In this document: positions 37,401-47,310 of the stretch, piece by piece | Layout: each line of letters opens with the position of its first letter | How positions within the stretch are numbered: the stretch's first letter is position 1 | NCBI RefSeq assembly: GCF_963576615.1 | Contig: NC_088709.1 | Span: 19,361,243-19,425,242, forward strand | From: Watersipora subatra | Lineage: Eukaryota > Bryozoa > Gymnolaemata > Cheilostomatida > Watersiporidae | DNA length: 64,000 nucleotides | Direction of reading: 5' to 3' | The notes under the pieces: generated by a model | What the model was told of the DNA's origin: nothing | The model's input: the letters and a program-made list of their open reading frames with translations, nothing else | The model's database searches: none | Made by a program: the position numbers and the translations under genes

Positions 37401-40309
37401 AGGATGGTAACGGATTATTTTGTATTTGGCTATTTTATATAGGAAATAGTGCTTTGAGATGTCTCAGTCTCAAAACATATTAAGCTCACATGTTGGGGTA
37501 TAACTGTATGTATCTTCTTGAAATCCTTATGGACTGGGGAATTAATTAAGCAAATTACAATGCAATCATATGGGAATATTTGCTCCTACATGCAATGGTT
37601 TTAATATACAAAGAAAATATCAGAGAACATTAGTATTATATGTCAAGGTATGACTATTTATAGCATAGCTTTCAGCCTCATAAATTAGTTTCTTTTGAAT
37701 ATTCAACCTATTAGTCTTCACTATGCATTGCTGAACTGTATTGCTGCGTGTCTACACCCCCTACCAGTGTGTAGCTGCATGTCTACACCCCCTACCAGTG
37801 TGTAGCTGATGTCTACACCCACTACCAGTGTGTAGCTGATGTCTACACCCCCTACCAGTGTGTAGCTGATGTCTACACCCACTACCAGGGTGTAGCTGAT
37901 GTCTACACCCCCTACCAGTGTGTAGCTGGTGTTTACACCCCCTACCAGTGTGTAGCTGATGTCTACACCCACTACCAGTGTGTAGCTGATGTCTACACCC
38001 CCTACCTGTGTGTAGCTGCTGTCTACACCCCCTACCAGTGTGTAGCTGATAGCCTTAGATTCTGGCCTACCTGGTTATTATGAATAATGACAATATGTCG
38101 CGGGGCATTTGGCTTGTTGGGAGGGTAGCAGACGAGTCTATCCCTTTTCAGATCAGGAATCCTGCAGGTTGAGAAGATCTTGTAATACTGGATCATGCAG
38201 AGTGGCTGTCCAGCCAGTACCTCCACTTCGAGGTTTTCACTGTAACAACCAAAATGGAGACTCACAAAATCATGAACAAGTTAAACTGGGAACGAGTCAT
38301 TTAAAGAGGGCAGACATCATCGTTGATGTTATTCATGCCATGTGTCAGTGTTTTCAGCATCTGTCCAATAATGAGGTATGCATGCAATATGTAATGCACA
38401 TCTATCTAGGCTATCTCTACAGTCCACATCTATGCATTACATATCTATAGAGCCCATGTCTATGCAGTTCCTTCAGATGCAACTATGAAACTATGCAATG
38501 TATCATTTTAGACAAATGTACTAAATATTACTTTGCTGACGATTTGATAAGCTGTTGACAAATCAGAATTTTTTTCTAGCATTATAATCTTCAAGTTAAA
38601 CAGTCCTTAATGTTTGTTAAAAGATCACTGTTTATCACTTCACTGACCACTCAACACTTAGAAGACTGGACCTGAGATAATCCGGGGAGTTGTTTCCTCA
38701 CTTGATCCTATACCCGAGTAAATTTGGCTGCGTGGTTTTGCTTTGTTCTTTCGTGTTACAATGTACCTGTTTATGAAGGATTATAAAATTTGGGTCGTTT
38801 AATAAAAAAAAACGTTTCCAGTCTAACTCTAAAGTTTCGACTCGATTGGTTTATTACTGCTGGCGATATCGTCAAAATATCTGAAAACTGAAATGAAAAA
38901 TGGCTGCTGACAGAACATCAATTTCTCATGATTGAAATTTTTGAAAAATTGAAAAACACTAATTGAAATTTTTGGTAGCAAAGGATCAAAAAATGGACAA
39001 AGCTAGAAAGATCCTTCTCATCATTAACCAGAGTTTTACACTAAAACTATCTGTCTTTCTATTCATAACAAATATTCACACTCTATCAGGCTCATTGCAC
39101 TGCCAATCATAACGTTTTTTTTCAGTTACCTCTAAAGTCTAAAACATCACATCTTTGAAAGAGTGTGAACAAAAAATAATTTGTTTTTTGCCATAGAGGT
39201 CTACAAGCTTGAAGCTCCAACATGATATTCAGTTTAAATGGAAGTGCTAAAGATAGAGTGATAGGAGCAGATAACTCTTTATTATTTACAAGCGTCGAGA
39301 GAGGAACAGAAATATATATGGCATACTTGTCTATTTGCTGTTTATAGTCTATCCCTGCTCTGATCAGCCTGGCAGCATAGGCAAGCCATTCCTCATCCGA
39401 GTTGAAGCGCTGAGTAGGCATGACCATACCCGGGTTACTGTTGATGACATTCGGGGCTCTGCAAAAGTTGTTGATAGTAAATCCCTAGCAGTGACTGCTG
39501 CCAATACAGCATCATCAGATTTCCCACTGCAATCTTCCATAGTTGAATAAAAAATATCCATCTAAGTATGTCTAAAAGTGAGATCGGCAGCAGAGCGATT
39601 CCCAGTGTAAAGTTCATAATAGGAAGAATTACCTATAGTCCAAATAAGCAGTGTTCAGCCACCAGTCGGCTAACCAGCTGTCCTTCCCTTCCGCATGCTT
39701 CTCTAGAAGTTCATGCAGCTCTGGCCCTTCATTCTCAGCAAACCTGCCCACGATCTGCAGCACATGGATTGGTAATGTTTCGACAAGACAATCTCACACG
39801 CACGTGTAAATGAGAGCTCTCATCTGGTGATCAAAGAGTGTATATATGTTTGGTTTCAGTTGCAAACTCATGCGAGGTGTATGTTAAATATATACCTTGC
39901 TTGAGTTAAAATCAAAAAAATTCATGAGTATCGAAAATCAATTTAAATCGAAAATCAATTTAAATTGCAAAAAATGCGATTTTTTTGCGATGTAAATAAG
40001 TTTTTTTTCACAGGATCTTGAATTCGATAAATCAAGATAAATTTTGGAAAAAAATCTTGATTTTTTGACAAAGTCAAGATGCTTTTCCAGTCCTATCTAT
40101 TTACTACAACGCGTGTTACAACTTACCTCAGCTGTTTTCTGGTATTGCTCAGGTGTAGTTATCGGACTGATTGTCTTGAGGTATTTGTCTAGCGTCTGTT
40201 GAAGAGGAGGAACTGGTAGTCGGGGCAAATCTGCTTGAATAGAGAACATGCGACCCTTGCTGGCACGCTGCAGAGCCGGCATTCTTGGTAACTGAAACCC
40301 GTGAACCAT
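19463..40309 (-). CDS. CRAT: Carnitine O-acetyltransferase (13 exons)
   Basis: Transfers acetyl and other short acyl groups between CoA and carnitine. Exons in gene order: 40127-40309, 39633-39754, 39327-39458, 38071-38239, 33891-34062, 31865 to about 32100-32115, 29338-29438, 26828-26944, 25626-25722, 24560-24720, 22407-22504, 20280-20380, 19463-19672. Phases are consistent and yield about 623-637 residues (human about 626). Key sites: LPRLPVPPLQQTLD near the N terminus, catalytic His in NYEHSPAEGPP (about residue 344), GRTDTIRS and LSTSQ for carnitine binding, FGPVVPDGYGFCYNP near the C terminus. RTDTIRS, rather than RVDNIRS, argues for carnitine over choline. The protein ends in AKL, a peroxisomal PTS1, as in vertebrate CRAT. 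Two in-frame starts exist, at 40309 and 40282; the second gives a short basic leader suited to mitochondria. Exon 1 may instead be entered by an acceptor at 40292-40293. The exon 6 boundary is the weakest. Confidence 0.95.
20500..22170. other. CRAT intron 11, no feature seen
   Basis: AT-rich intron between 20381 and 22406. The open frames here lack homology or splice context. I see no repeat structure beyond short ATT runs. Confidence 0.5.
23392..24185. mobile_element. Fold-back element with ~330-bp arms, TTAA flanks
   Basis: The left arm begins ACCATAACTGTCACATACAA and the right arm ends in its inverse (TTGTACGTGACAATTATGGT). Inverted matches continue through TTTGTACTTAAAATAAAGAT, AAGCTCCGCCCATAAATATG and AAAGGTATATAAACTATTTA. 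The loop is about 120 bp. TTAA flanks both ends (23388-23391 and 24186-24189). No coding capacity. CRAT intron 10. Arms this long and this similar would give a very stable RNA hairpin. Confidence 0.85.
24205..24400 (+). repeat. tRNA-derived SINE-like sequence
   Basis: Contains a textbook pol III B box (GGTTCGATTCC at about 24257) preceded by an A-box-like GTGGTGTTGTGGGAGCG about 45 bp upstream, then a non-tRNA body. It does not close into a tRNA cloverleaf. It sits just right of the fold-back element, antisense to CRAT. Confidence 0.6.
25215..25445 (+). repeat. Interspersed repeat, SINE-like (copy 2)
   Basis: Same family as 4925-5180 in opposite orientation. It shares TCCCAAAAAGGCCACTTAG-type sequence, AGACATGTCCAG and AGCCTCTACTTAC. 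A B-box-like AGGTTTGAATTC precedes it. It lies in CRAT intron 9. Confidence 0.6.
26257..26709. mobile_element. hAT-like MITE with 8-bp target duplication
   Basis: Terminal inverted repeats AAGGCTGGTTCACACTATAT and ATATAGTGTGAACCAGCTTT bound a 453-bp non-coding element. Flanks are ATTCCCTC (26249-26256) and ATTTCCTC (26710-26717), an 8-bp duplication with one mismatch. Eight-bp duplications are typical of hAT elements. A related half element is at 45225-45397. CRAT intron 8. Confidence 0.75.
27290..27365 (+). mobile_element. Partial mariner-like MITE
   Basis: TCTAATTGAACGCCAC and following TATTTGAACGC / CATTTGACCGC are close to the left part of the complete element at 42869-42983. The right end was not found. 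Confidence 0.5.
27645..27815 (+). pseudogene. Possible transposase N-terminal fragment
   Basis: An open stretch from the ATG at 27645 reads SAARKSFAVPKKCLDA and then DKELRPEDIVESIGQLEDV. The first part resembles the helix-turn-helix at the start of pogo/Jerky-type transposases (pattern AA..F.VP...L). No DDE domain follows and the frame runs into AT-rich sequence. It lies within CRAT intron 7, antisense to the gene. Chance similarity is possible. Confidence 0.3.
32445..33075. repeat. 39-bp minisatellite, about 16 copies
   Basis: Near-identical units containing GATACTCATATACTCACTGA then CTAATAGAAGTTTACAGG. The period is 13 codons, so long frames stay open on both strands (for example 32403-33050 and 32455-33084). 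These are not genes. CRAT intron 5. Confidence 0.95.
33214..33573. mobile_element. Mariner-like MITE, 360 bp, TA flanks
   Basis: Inverted ends CAGTGCACCCTCAGGATA and (reading inward from the right) CAGTGCACCCTCAGAATA, flanked by TA at 33212-33213 and 33574-33575. Subterminal TATGATT / AATCGTAT motifs also recur. Non-coding. CRAT intron 5. Confidence 0.85.
35979..37506. mobile_element. Mariner-like MITE expanded by an internal satellite
   Basis: The left end is CAGTCATACCTCTACATATG and the right end read inward is CAGTTATACCCCAACATGTG. Both are flanked by TA (35977-35978, 37507-37508). The interior holds the 15-bp satellite at 36361-37155, so about half of the 1528 bp is satellite. No transposase. 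CRAT intron 4. Confidence 0.75.
36361..37155. repeat. 15-bp minisatellite, 53 units
   Basis: Unit AAGTTAAATTCATGT repeated almost perfectly for 795 bp. The few variants (ACGTT for AAGTT, one AAACTC) cluster toward the left. The period of five codons creates a 270-codon minus-strand frame of repeating MNLTY, which is an artefact. Confidence 0.97.
37745..38050. repeat. 30-bp minisatellite next to the CRAT exon 4 donor
   Basis: About ten units containing GTCTACACCCCCTACCAGTG then TGTAGCTGA. Read in the gene's direction each unit has a G run and CTGGTAGGGG, which looks like the genuine donor CAGGTAGGCC 20 bp away at 38069-38070. Confidence 0.93.
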
Positions 40310-41510
40310 TTCAATATAACAGAGTTTAAACTAAATGAACTTTCAACTAATCCATGTAGCTGACACAGATAAACTAATATTGTATATACACTGTATGTAT
40401 AACTATTTATAGGCATTGTAATCATCAACAAAGCGATGTATTTTATTACATGCAAAAAAGAAAAAATGCAAAAACAGAAATCAGGAATTATTAAGTGAAT
40501 TGAACAGAGGTTTTTTAAATGTAGGTAATCTAATAGTATTGCGGAGGAGTCGAGATAGTGTAGTTGTAGTAACAGAGGCAGTTGTAGTAACAGAATGTTC
40601 AAAAACTAAAACATACGATGGTGGATGTAGTATGCTGGTATCACAGAATAGAAAACGATGTTTGCCATATGTGTGGAAGGACAAATATTGTAAAACAGAT
40701 CCCCAACAGAGTTGAAGGCTTTAAAAGTGTTCATATGAATAGTAAGGAACGATGGGGCACATGCCCTACTCTTCCCTACCATCTGTTAAAAAACCTGTGC
40801 AGATATTCAGATTGGTTCGTTTACTACCAAATTTACAATGGATGAGTTTACAAAAAGCCTAAGAACCAGTCTTATGCTAAAGGAGAAAACAACTCCGTCA
40901 TGTATGAGGTGAGACACCAATAAGCGTATTTCATAACAATAAAGTACCAATTCCATTATACACCATTAGAGTACGTGACAGTATATTACTCTCCATTACA
41001 TAACCTAAAGCGAGTGCCTTACCGACAAACAGTGAGTGAGCCCAGCCACATGCGATAGAGTAATCCCTTATAGTATAGAGACCTTATCAGAAGCTGTAGC
41101 AATTCATGATTAACTGGGGTTATTGCACTCGACCATAACAACTCTGCCCTGAGTCCAAAGTTCATTTATTCTCAAGGATCAAAGTTCAGCCAAGGTGATC
41201 ATTGAATTATTATAGTTGAGGCTACGCATAACATTGCTAAGGCTACGCGTAACATTGCTCAGGTTCCATAGGGTGTCACCAAAGCATAAACTGAGTGAAT
41301 GGATTAGACAGAGCTATGAGCAAGAAACAAGCTCAAAAGACATCCTTAGACGCATGACCTAAGTTGCTAAGGATGGTCTATTTATTACTGGTAACAAATA
41401 TTTTCCTATTAAAATAATGCTACTCGCCGTGTCTTTTGCAAAAACAAAGGCAGTCGAGATATGAAAGAGAAGCACACCTGTAATTACTACAAGTCCGAGA
41501 TCTAGTTTTT
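40310..41510. other. 5' flank of CRAT, no gene seen
   Basis: About 1.2 kb upstream of the CRAT start on the minus strand. It should include the CRAT promoter and possibly a 5' untranslated exon. I see no clear core promoter motif. The short frames at 40189-40845 show no homology. Confidence 0.4.
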
Positions 41511-41514
41511 CCAC

Positions 41515-42285
41515 AGGACCACTATAGCCATAACTTACAGAGTACCACTATAGCCATAACTTACAGAGTACCACTATAACCATAACATACAGAGTACCAC
41601 TATAGCAATAACTTACAGAGTACCACTATAACCATAACTTACAGAGTACCACTATAACCATAACTTACAGAGTACCACCATTGCCCTAACTTACAGAGTA
41701 CCACTATAGCAATAACTTACAGAGTACCACTATAGCCATAACTTACAGAGTACCACTATAACCATAACATACAGAGTACCACTATAGCAATAACTTACAG
41801 AGTACCACTATAACCATAACTTACAGAGTACCACTATAACCATAACTTACAGAGTACCACCATTGCCCTAACTTACAGAGTACCACTATAGCCATAACAT
41901 ACAGAATCACTATAACCATAACTTGCAGAGTACCACCATAACCATAACATACAGAGGAACCACTATAGTCATAACATACAAAGTACCACTATAGCTATAA
42001 AATACAGAGTACCACTATAGCTATAACATACAGAGTACCACTATAGCCATAACATACAGAGTACCACTATTGCTATAACATACAGAGTACCACTATAGTC
42101 ATAACATACAAAGTACCACTATAGCTATAACATACAGAGTAGCACTATAGCCATAACTTACAAAGTACCACTATAACCATAACATACGGAGTAGAACTAT
42201 AGCCATAACATACAGAGTACCACTATTGCTATAACATACAAAGTACCACTATATCCATAACTTACAGAGTACCACTATAATCTTC
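41515..42285. repeat. 26-bp minisatellite, about 29 copies
   Basis: Units built on AGAGTACCACTATAGCCATA then ACTTAC, with shared variants (CCATTGCCCTAAC twice, about 180 bp apart) that indicate block duplication. It lies 1.2 kb upstream of CRAT. Confidence 0.93.
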
Positions 42286-42868
42286 ACTATGTAGTCATTA
42301 ATCAAGTGTTGGGAATTAAAAACATTCATAACTCAAGAGTGAGTCATCACAACACTGATGGGTCAACAAAAGTTAATTGCTTCCAGATTGAATGCTCTGT
42401 CAGCGTTGTACAAATCGTTAGAATCATTTTGGACTATATTACAATTATGGAGAACCCCTGAGAAACAGAGATTTGCCAAAAAATAACAAAATTCAAGGTT
42501 ATAATTATAGCGAGCAGAAATAAACAAGTTAGACGTTTACCCAACCATACCAAAATACAGAATTGGTGACATAAATTCTGAGAACATTTTAGGTCCTCGC
42601 CTAAAATTTCTTCTGTGCAATATTTTACACAAAGCTTCAACCAGAACACAAGTATTCCAGATCTTATGATCATTTTAAATGAAAATAGCATGAATTGTAG
42701 AATAGCTGTCAGCAATCATTGCTTTCAGTAAATCAGAACAACTAGGACTTCACATCAATGTACTATTTCACTCATGAAGTTGTTGAGTTGATACAACCCC
42801 TCCACTATTTCTGATGCATTTCTGATGCTATTTATCACAATCCAATCAAACCTCTACTTACCAAGTTA

Positions 42869-42983
42869 CAGTGAAACCTCTAGTTGAACGTCCCCTCTAT
42901 TTGAATGCCACCTTTATTTGACCGCCACTATGAGAGAAGGGTTGATAAATTGAGTGCCATAACATTCAATTAGAGTTTTACAG
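42869..42983. mobile_element. Short mariner-like MITE, 115 bp, TA flanks
   Basis: The left end is CAGTGAAACCTCTAGTTGAA; the right end read inward is CTGTAAAACTCTAATTGAAT. TA flanks at 42867-42868 and 42984-42985. Related to the fragment at 27290-27365. Confidence 0.7.
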
Positions 42984-43389
42984 TACCAGTACAATACCAG
43001 TAGTCTTACAAGTTGGTATACCTTATTATTCCGAATTCTATTTCTTAATTTGACATGTATTTGAAACAAATGGAGACACGGAGCCTAACTTACTCTGACT
43101 TGAAAAGTGTACGATTGAGTTAATTTGGTTAATTCTTTTAATTATTTTTGCTGTACATCCAGACATGCTGTACAAGTTGTTTACATCCAGACAAACAAGC
43201 ATACCTATCTTGGCAAACCAGCCAGATAACAGAATGGTGGACAAGAAAAGGAAGAGGTTTAATACAATCGATGTAGCAATTACTCAATTACTGCAAATAT
43301 AGCAAGCAAAAAAAGAAAAGTGGAGAAATATGTCACCCTTGGAGAGAAGATTTAAAGATGCTGGCATGTACAAGCAACTGTAATCTCAG

Positions 43390-43605
43390 TAGCCATTGAA
43401 GTATTGGGTAGAATAACACCAACATATCAACAGTCGCTATCAAAGTTTTGGGTACAATAACACCAACATATCAACAGTAGCCATTGAAGTATTGGGTAGA
43501 ATAACACCAACATATCAACAGTAGCCATTGAAGTATTGGATACAATAACACCAACATATCAACAGTCGCCATTGAAGTATTGGGTACAATAATACCAACA
43601 TATCA
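43390..43605. repeat. ~44-bp tandem repeat, five copies
   Basis: Units of CAGTAGCCATTGAAGTATTG then GGTACAATAACACCAACATA TCAA (split here), with minor variation. Confidence 0.9.
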
Positions 43606-43802
43606 AATGTGGTCTGGTCAAATAGTAATAACAATCAAAACAAGTTGTAAAAAAGCGTGGTAATGGGAATGACTAAGACTTGAGGCAAGTGCTCAAAATC
43701 CCAGGTCGTAGGACTGGTGACCTTGACCGGTCGGCGTCCTAACCAGCATCGCATTAGTTTTAACAGGGACAAAGAAACAACTTAATATTTATATTTATAT
43801 AT

Positions 43803-43846
43803 ATATAAATATATGCCAGTATATATATACTGGCATATATTTATAT
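43803..43846. repeat. Perfect 44-bp palindrome
   Basis: Centred on GCCAGTATAT/ATATACTGGC and extending perfectly through AT sequence on both sides. It ends two bases from the terminal CTAG of the Helitron-like element at 43848. Confidence 0.9.
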
Positions 43847-43847
43847 C

Positions 43848-45160
43848 CTAGTTGAATGCCCGACGCTGCCCAGATAATAAGTCTTTGCGCAAAAAACTTA
43901 TTTTAATTTGACATAACAATAGTTACCATTCTACCTTTCAAACTTCATATCAAGGGAAAAGTGTTTTGTGCAGTTAAAATGAATTAAGAGAAAGAATAAA
44001 AGAACTGTAAAGGTTTTTAAACTTTGTCAAACATCTGTGACTTTCAAACTTCATATCATGAGGAAAATGTTTTGCACAGGTCAAATAAATTAACAAACAA
44101 AATAAAACAACTACGAAAGTGTTTAAATGTAAATGTTAAATAATTAGCAAGTAATAGCTAAATTAAGTATGTTTTGCCACGATTACAATAAAAGATGATT
44201 TGGTAATGATACAATTAATATGAACTGAGAAAACAAAATCAAAATCCTAAATATGTTCAATTAGTAATAGCCACTCCTGCACAGAGTGTGTGTGTGTGTT
44301 TAAAAAAGGTTACTGTTCCAGCAGAAGCTATCCATCAAAACTTTGAATATGAAAATAGGCTCCTGGTAACTCTCGATACTGGCACAAATGAAAATATGAG
44401 ATATCGGACTGCCTTTGTCTGACCAAACAGGAAGAGAAAATAGAGGCTATTCCTACTCGAGATATTACAATTGTCCGCATGAAAAGTATTAGCCTTTACC
44501 GATTTAGCTATTGAACCTTATGGAAAGGCGAAAGTAGTAGTTCATGAAAACACAAAAAAGCATCGTGTTTCATAGAGTTTTAATTGATACATCATTTAGT
44601 GTGTGGAATCAGGAAAACAGTGTTTACAGTACAGAGTGAGAGCGATGAATCGTAAGAGCCTTCGTAGACTCGTGGTTAGACAATCGAATTACAAACCTGC
44701 GGTTGCGATCTTCGAGAGTTCAAATCTAGCAGAATGCAAGCTTTCAATTCCAAGATTTTAATAGCTATAGCTGGACATACCGAAGGACATACAGACAGAC
44801 ACACAAACTTTGAGACTTATATAAATACTAGCTGTGCTACCAGGTGTTGCCCGGGTAATAAAAATCAGCTTATAAACAATGAGAAGTAATGAGAGTTGCC
44901 TGGCAGATTGCCAATGGAAAATTTTAGTAAGCTAACTAATGACAATCACTTACGCAATCATCCTGCATAGTACGCAAAGCCGCTGGGTATTTGCTCTAAT
45001 ATAATGACTAACATTGGCCTACTAGCAACTCAATCACGCTGGTGTAATGGGTATGGCGTCGGACTGGTGAACTTCGGTACGGATTCTTCATTCCAAAATT
45101 TTAATAGCTATAGCTGAAGGGACATACATACTTTGAGAAATATATATATAGATTTGTAGA
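43848..45160 (-). mobile_element. Helitron-like element, long type (copy U1)
   Basis: Read on the minus strand, the 3' end is a short hairpin region (GGGCAGCGTCGGGC-like, degraded) followed by CTAG, and the 5' end has TCTACAAAT before CTCAAAGTTTG. Interior sequence matches U3 (50818-52080) over most of its length, for example CTTTCAAACTTCATATCATG and ACTGTTCCAGCAGAAGCTAT. U1 also has an internal direct duplication (43940 and 44042). It is interrupted at 44828-45152 by a short-type copy. No Rep/helicase gene is present. Confidence 0.7.
44828..45152 (-). mobile_element. Helitron-like element, short type (U2), nested in U1
   Basis: On the minus strand it starts TCTATATATATATTTC and ends with hairpin CCCGGGCAACACCTGG, a short spacer and CTAG. 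The bases outside are A (5') and T (3') on the plus strand (44827 A, 45153 T), so it lies exactly between A and T with no duplication, as Helitrons do. It carries a degraded tRNA-like block at about 45037-45085. Confidence 0.8.
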
Positions 45161-45224
45161 TGCTTATTTATATATATATATAAACTGGAACCAAACGAAA
45201 CACAATAAACAAGCACAAAAAATA

Positions 45225-45397
45225 AAGGGGCTTCTTCGCGAAAAGTTAGAAAGAAATTGAGAACACTAAGTCACAAAGTATTTGTTGATGCAAACGTGGA
45301 TGGGTTTGTGATAGTATGAACATTGTTACCATCGACAATCCCCAAAGTATTGTGGCGCCAAAGCCGAGATTCGGCGATATAGTGTGAACTAGCCATA
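45225..45397 (+). mobile_element. Half of a hAT-like MITE
   Basis: Matches the right-hand part of 26257-26709 (GAGAACACTAAGTCACAAAG, GGATGGGTTTGTGATAGT) and ends in the shared inverted terminus GATATAGTGTGAACTAGCC. The left half is missing. Confidence 0.65.
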
Positions 45398-46149
45398 AAA
45401 ATAATCTGCTTAAACTATCATAGTGGCTTTACGTTCGAAACTGACTCTAAAGTCAGTTTCACAGGCCACTCAGTTTCATGTTTCAGTGTTTAATTTCACA
45501 TCAGACTCCAGATACTAACTTACATGTAGTTTGCACATTATGAGTTTATAAGGCTGTTGAATACAAGAAATTGTCAAACTAAACCATGGAAGTCACTAAT
45601 ACCGAAAAATGGATTCACCAGAATTCTGTTGCGCATTGCAATACACAGACAATTTGCATAAGCAAACATGAACGAAACAATCCATAAAAAAATCAAATCA
45701 ATTCGACAAAATCCAATTTTTTTTGTTTTTTTCAAAAAAAATTATGATTTAGCAACCCTGTGTCTAACTGGTCATGGTGTTTGAACAGTATCAGCTATCT
45801 CAGCAAGTCCATGGTCTGTGACTGTCATTATGTGACAAACTCATTGTGTGATCAGATGCCTGCCTCAGTCAATCAGCCGACTATCCCACTAGCTGGCTGA
45901 CTGAGAGGGTACAGCCAAGAGTGACTTGGCCTGGCCTCACCAGACTGAGCCGAGGAAAAGCCGAGTTGACTGAGAGGGCAACCAATCAGCCGCCAGACAG
46001 TAGAAAAATAATCAGCTAGTTACTGAGACAACTAGCCGGCCACTGAGCCGGCACCAAAAAGGCTGACTAGCCGGCAGAAGACAGCCAGTCAAGCCCTGAA
46101 GAAGAAGGCAGAACTAAGCTCAATCCCATTCAGTATACAAAAAACATGA

Positions 46150-47310
46150 CAGCAAAGATCCATTAGAGCAAGGGAAAACCTCATCCATACATTTTAAATT
46201 CTTTTCCATTTTCAAATTCAATTATTTGGTATAATTCAGCATAGGTCTGATCATTCCTTGGTTGTTCTGCTAAATACCAACCATCAGGGTATCACTCCAT
46301 TTATCGAACCGTTCTGTAGCTCAAAATACAATTCAAGTCATCCTTTCGGAATCCAACTCAATCTATTGGCATAGACTGCTTGGGCTCAACATAGATGTTA
46401 TACAGACCTTACTAATTAGCCAACACTGACTCTATTTCCCCCTTGATTGCCCACTTTGTAACGTCAAATGACGCTAGAAAATTCATATCATTCACCTCAT
46501 TCATGTTCTGTATTTACTACTGCAGCCACAGCAAGTTTACTGTAATTATTTTTAAGAAACTTCAGAATTCTCATAGCATTCCAAGCCAATTCACCCAAAC
46601 TTGTTATAGCATCCATGCCAAAGATGACAGAACAACCACACACCAGCCCATTTGAAAACAGGCAACAGAATCTCACTGTCATTCCTGCAACAGTGGTAAC
46701 CTTGCCCAGGTATTCAGCGGTGTTTCCATCCGACATGAGAGCGGTCATATGCTTACCAATGTAACGAATATTAAGTGAATCTAAAGCTTTCATAAAAATA
46801 ACAGTTTGTTGACAACCAGTGTCAACAAAAAATTTTAACCAGAGACCTTCAACAAACACATAACTCTCATATTTATTACACTTCAATGTGTCATATATGA
46901 CACACCGGTAAAACAATAAATATATTTATGGTTTCACAGGACGATTATCCGACGCAGCCGCTTCCGACTCACATTTCCCAACAAACCTTTAGAGCAGCTA
47001 TGAGACAAATGATCAGCAACATCACATATGTTGCACGTCCTCATTCTTATTTGCTTTGATTATGAATAACTTTTCAAAGGGCAACTACAAACCATATGCC
47101 CTGCTCCCATGCAGATACAGCTAGTTGACAAACATAACTCGAGCCATCGCCACGAAAGGCTAGCATTGCTAAAGCTTTGCTGACGGGATCTTCCAGCGCC
47201 ATTTCCTGAATGCTTGCAGTTGACTTCAACTGCATCGCCGCATCACCAGGTAAACCGACAATAAATGCACATCTAATAGGTAGCCAAGCATTGGTTTGTC
47301 ACATTGACAA
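46150..47310 (-). pseudogene. Decayed Gypsy-type gag-protease(-RT) remnant
   Basis: Read on the minus strand, four blocks follow in Ty3/Gypsy order. A capsid-like segment (about 47150-47300) has FIVGLPGDAAMQLKS and an acidic MALEDPVSKAL stretch. A zinc-knuckle segment (about 46975-47050) includes CNICDVADHLSHSC, an exact CX2CX4HX4C. A retropepsin-like domain (46497-46916) has FVDTGCQQTVI with the DTG triad and later GMDAITSLG. A weak stretch (about 46150-46480) may be the start of reverse transcriptase. The blocks lie in different frames with stops between, so the copy is dead. No LTRs were recognised. Confidence 0.6.
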
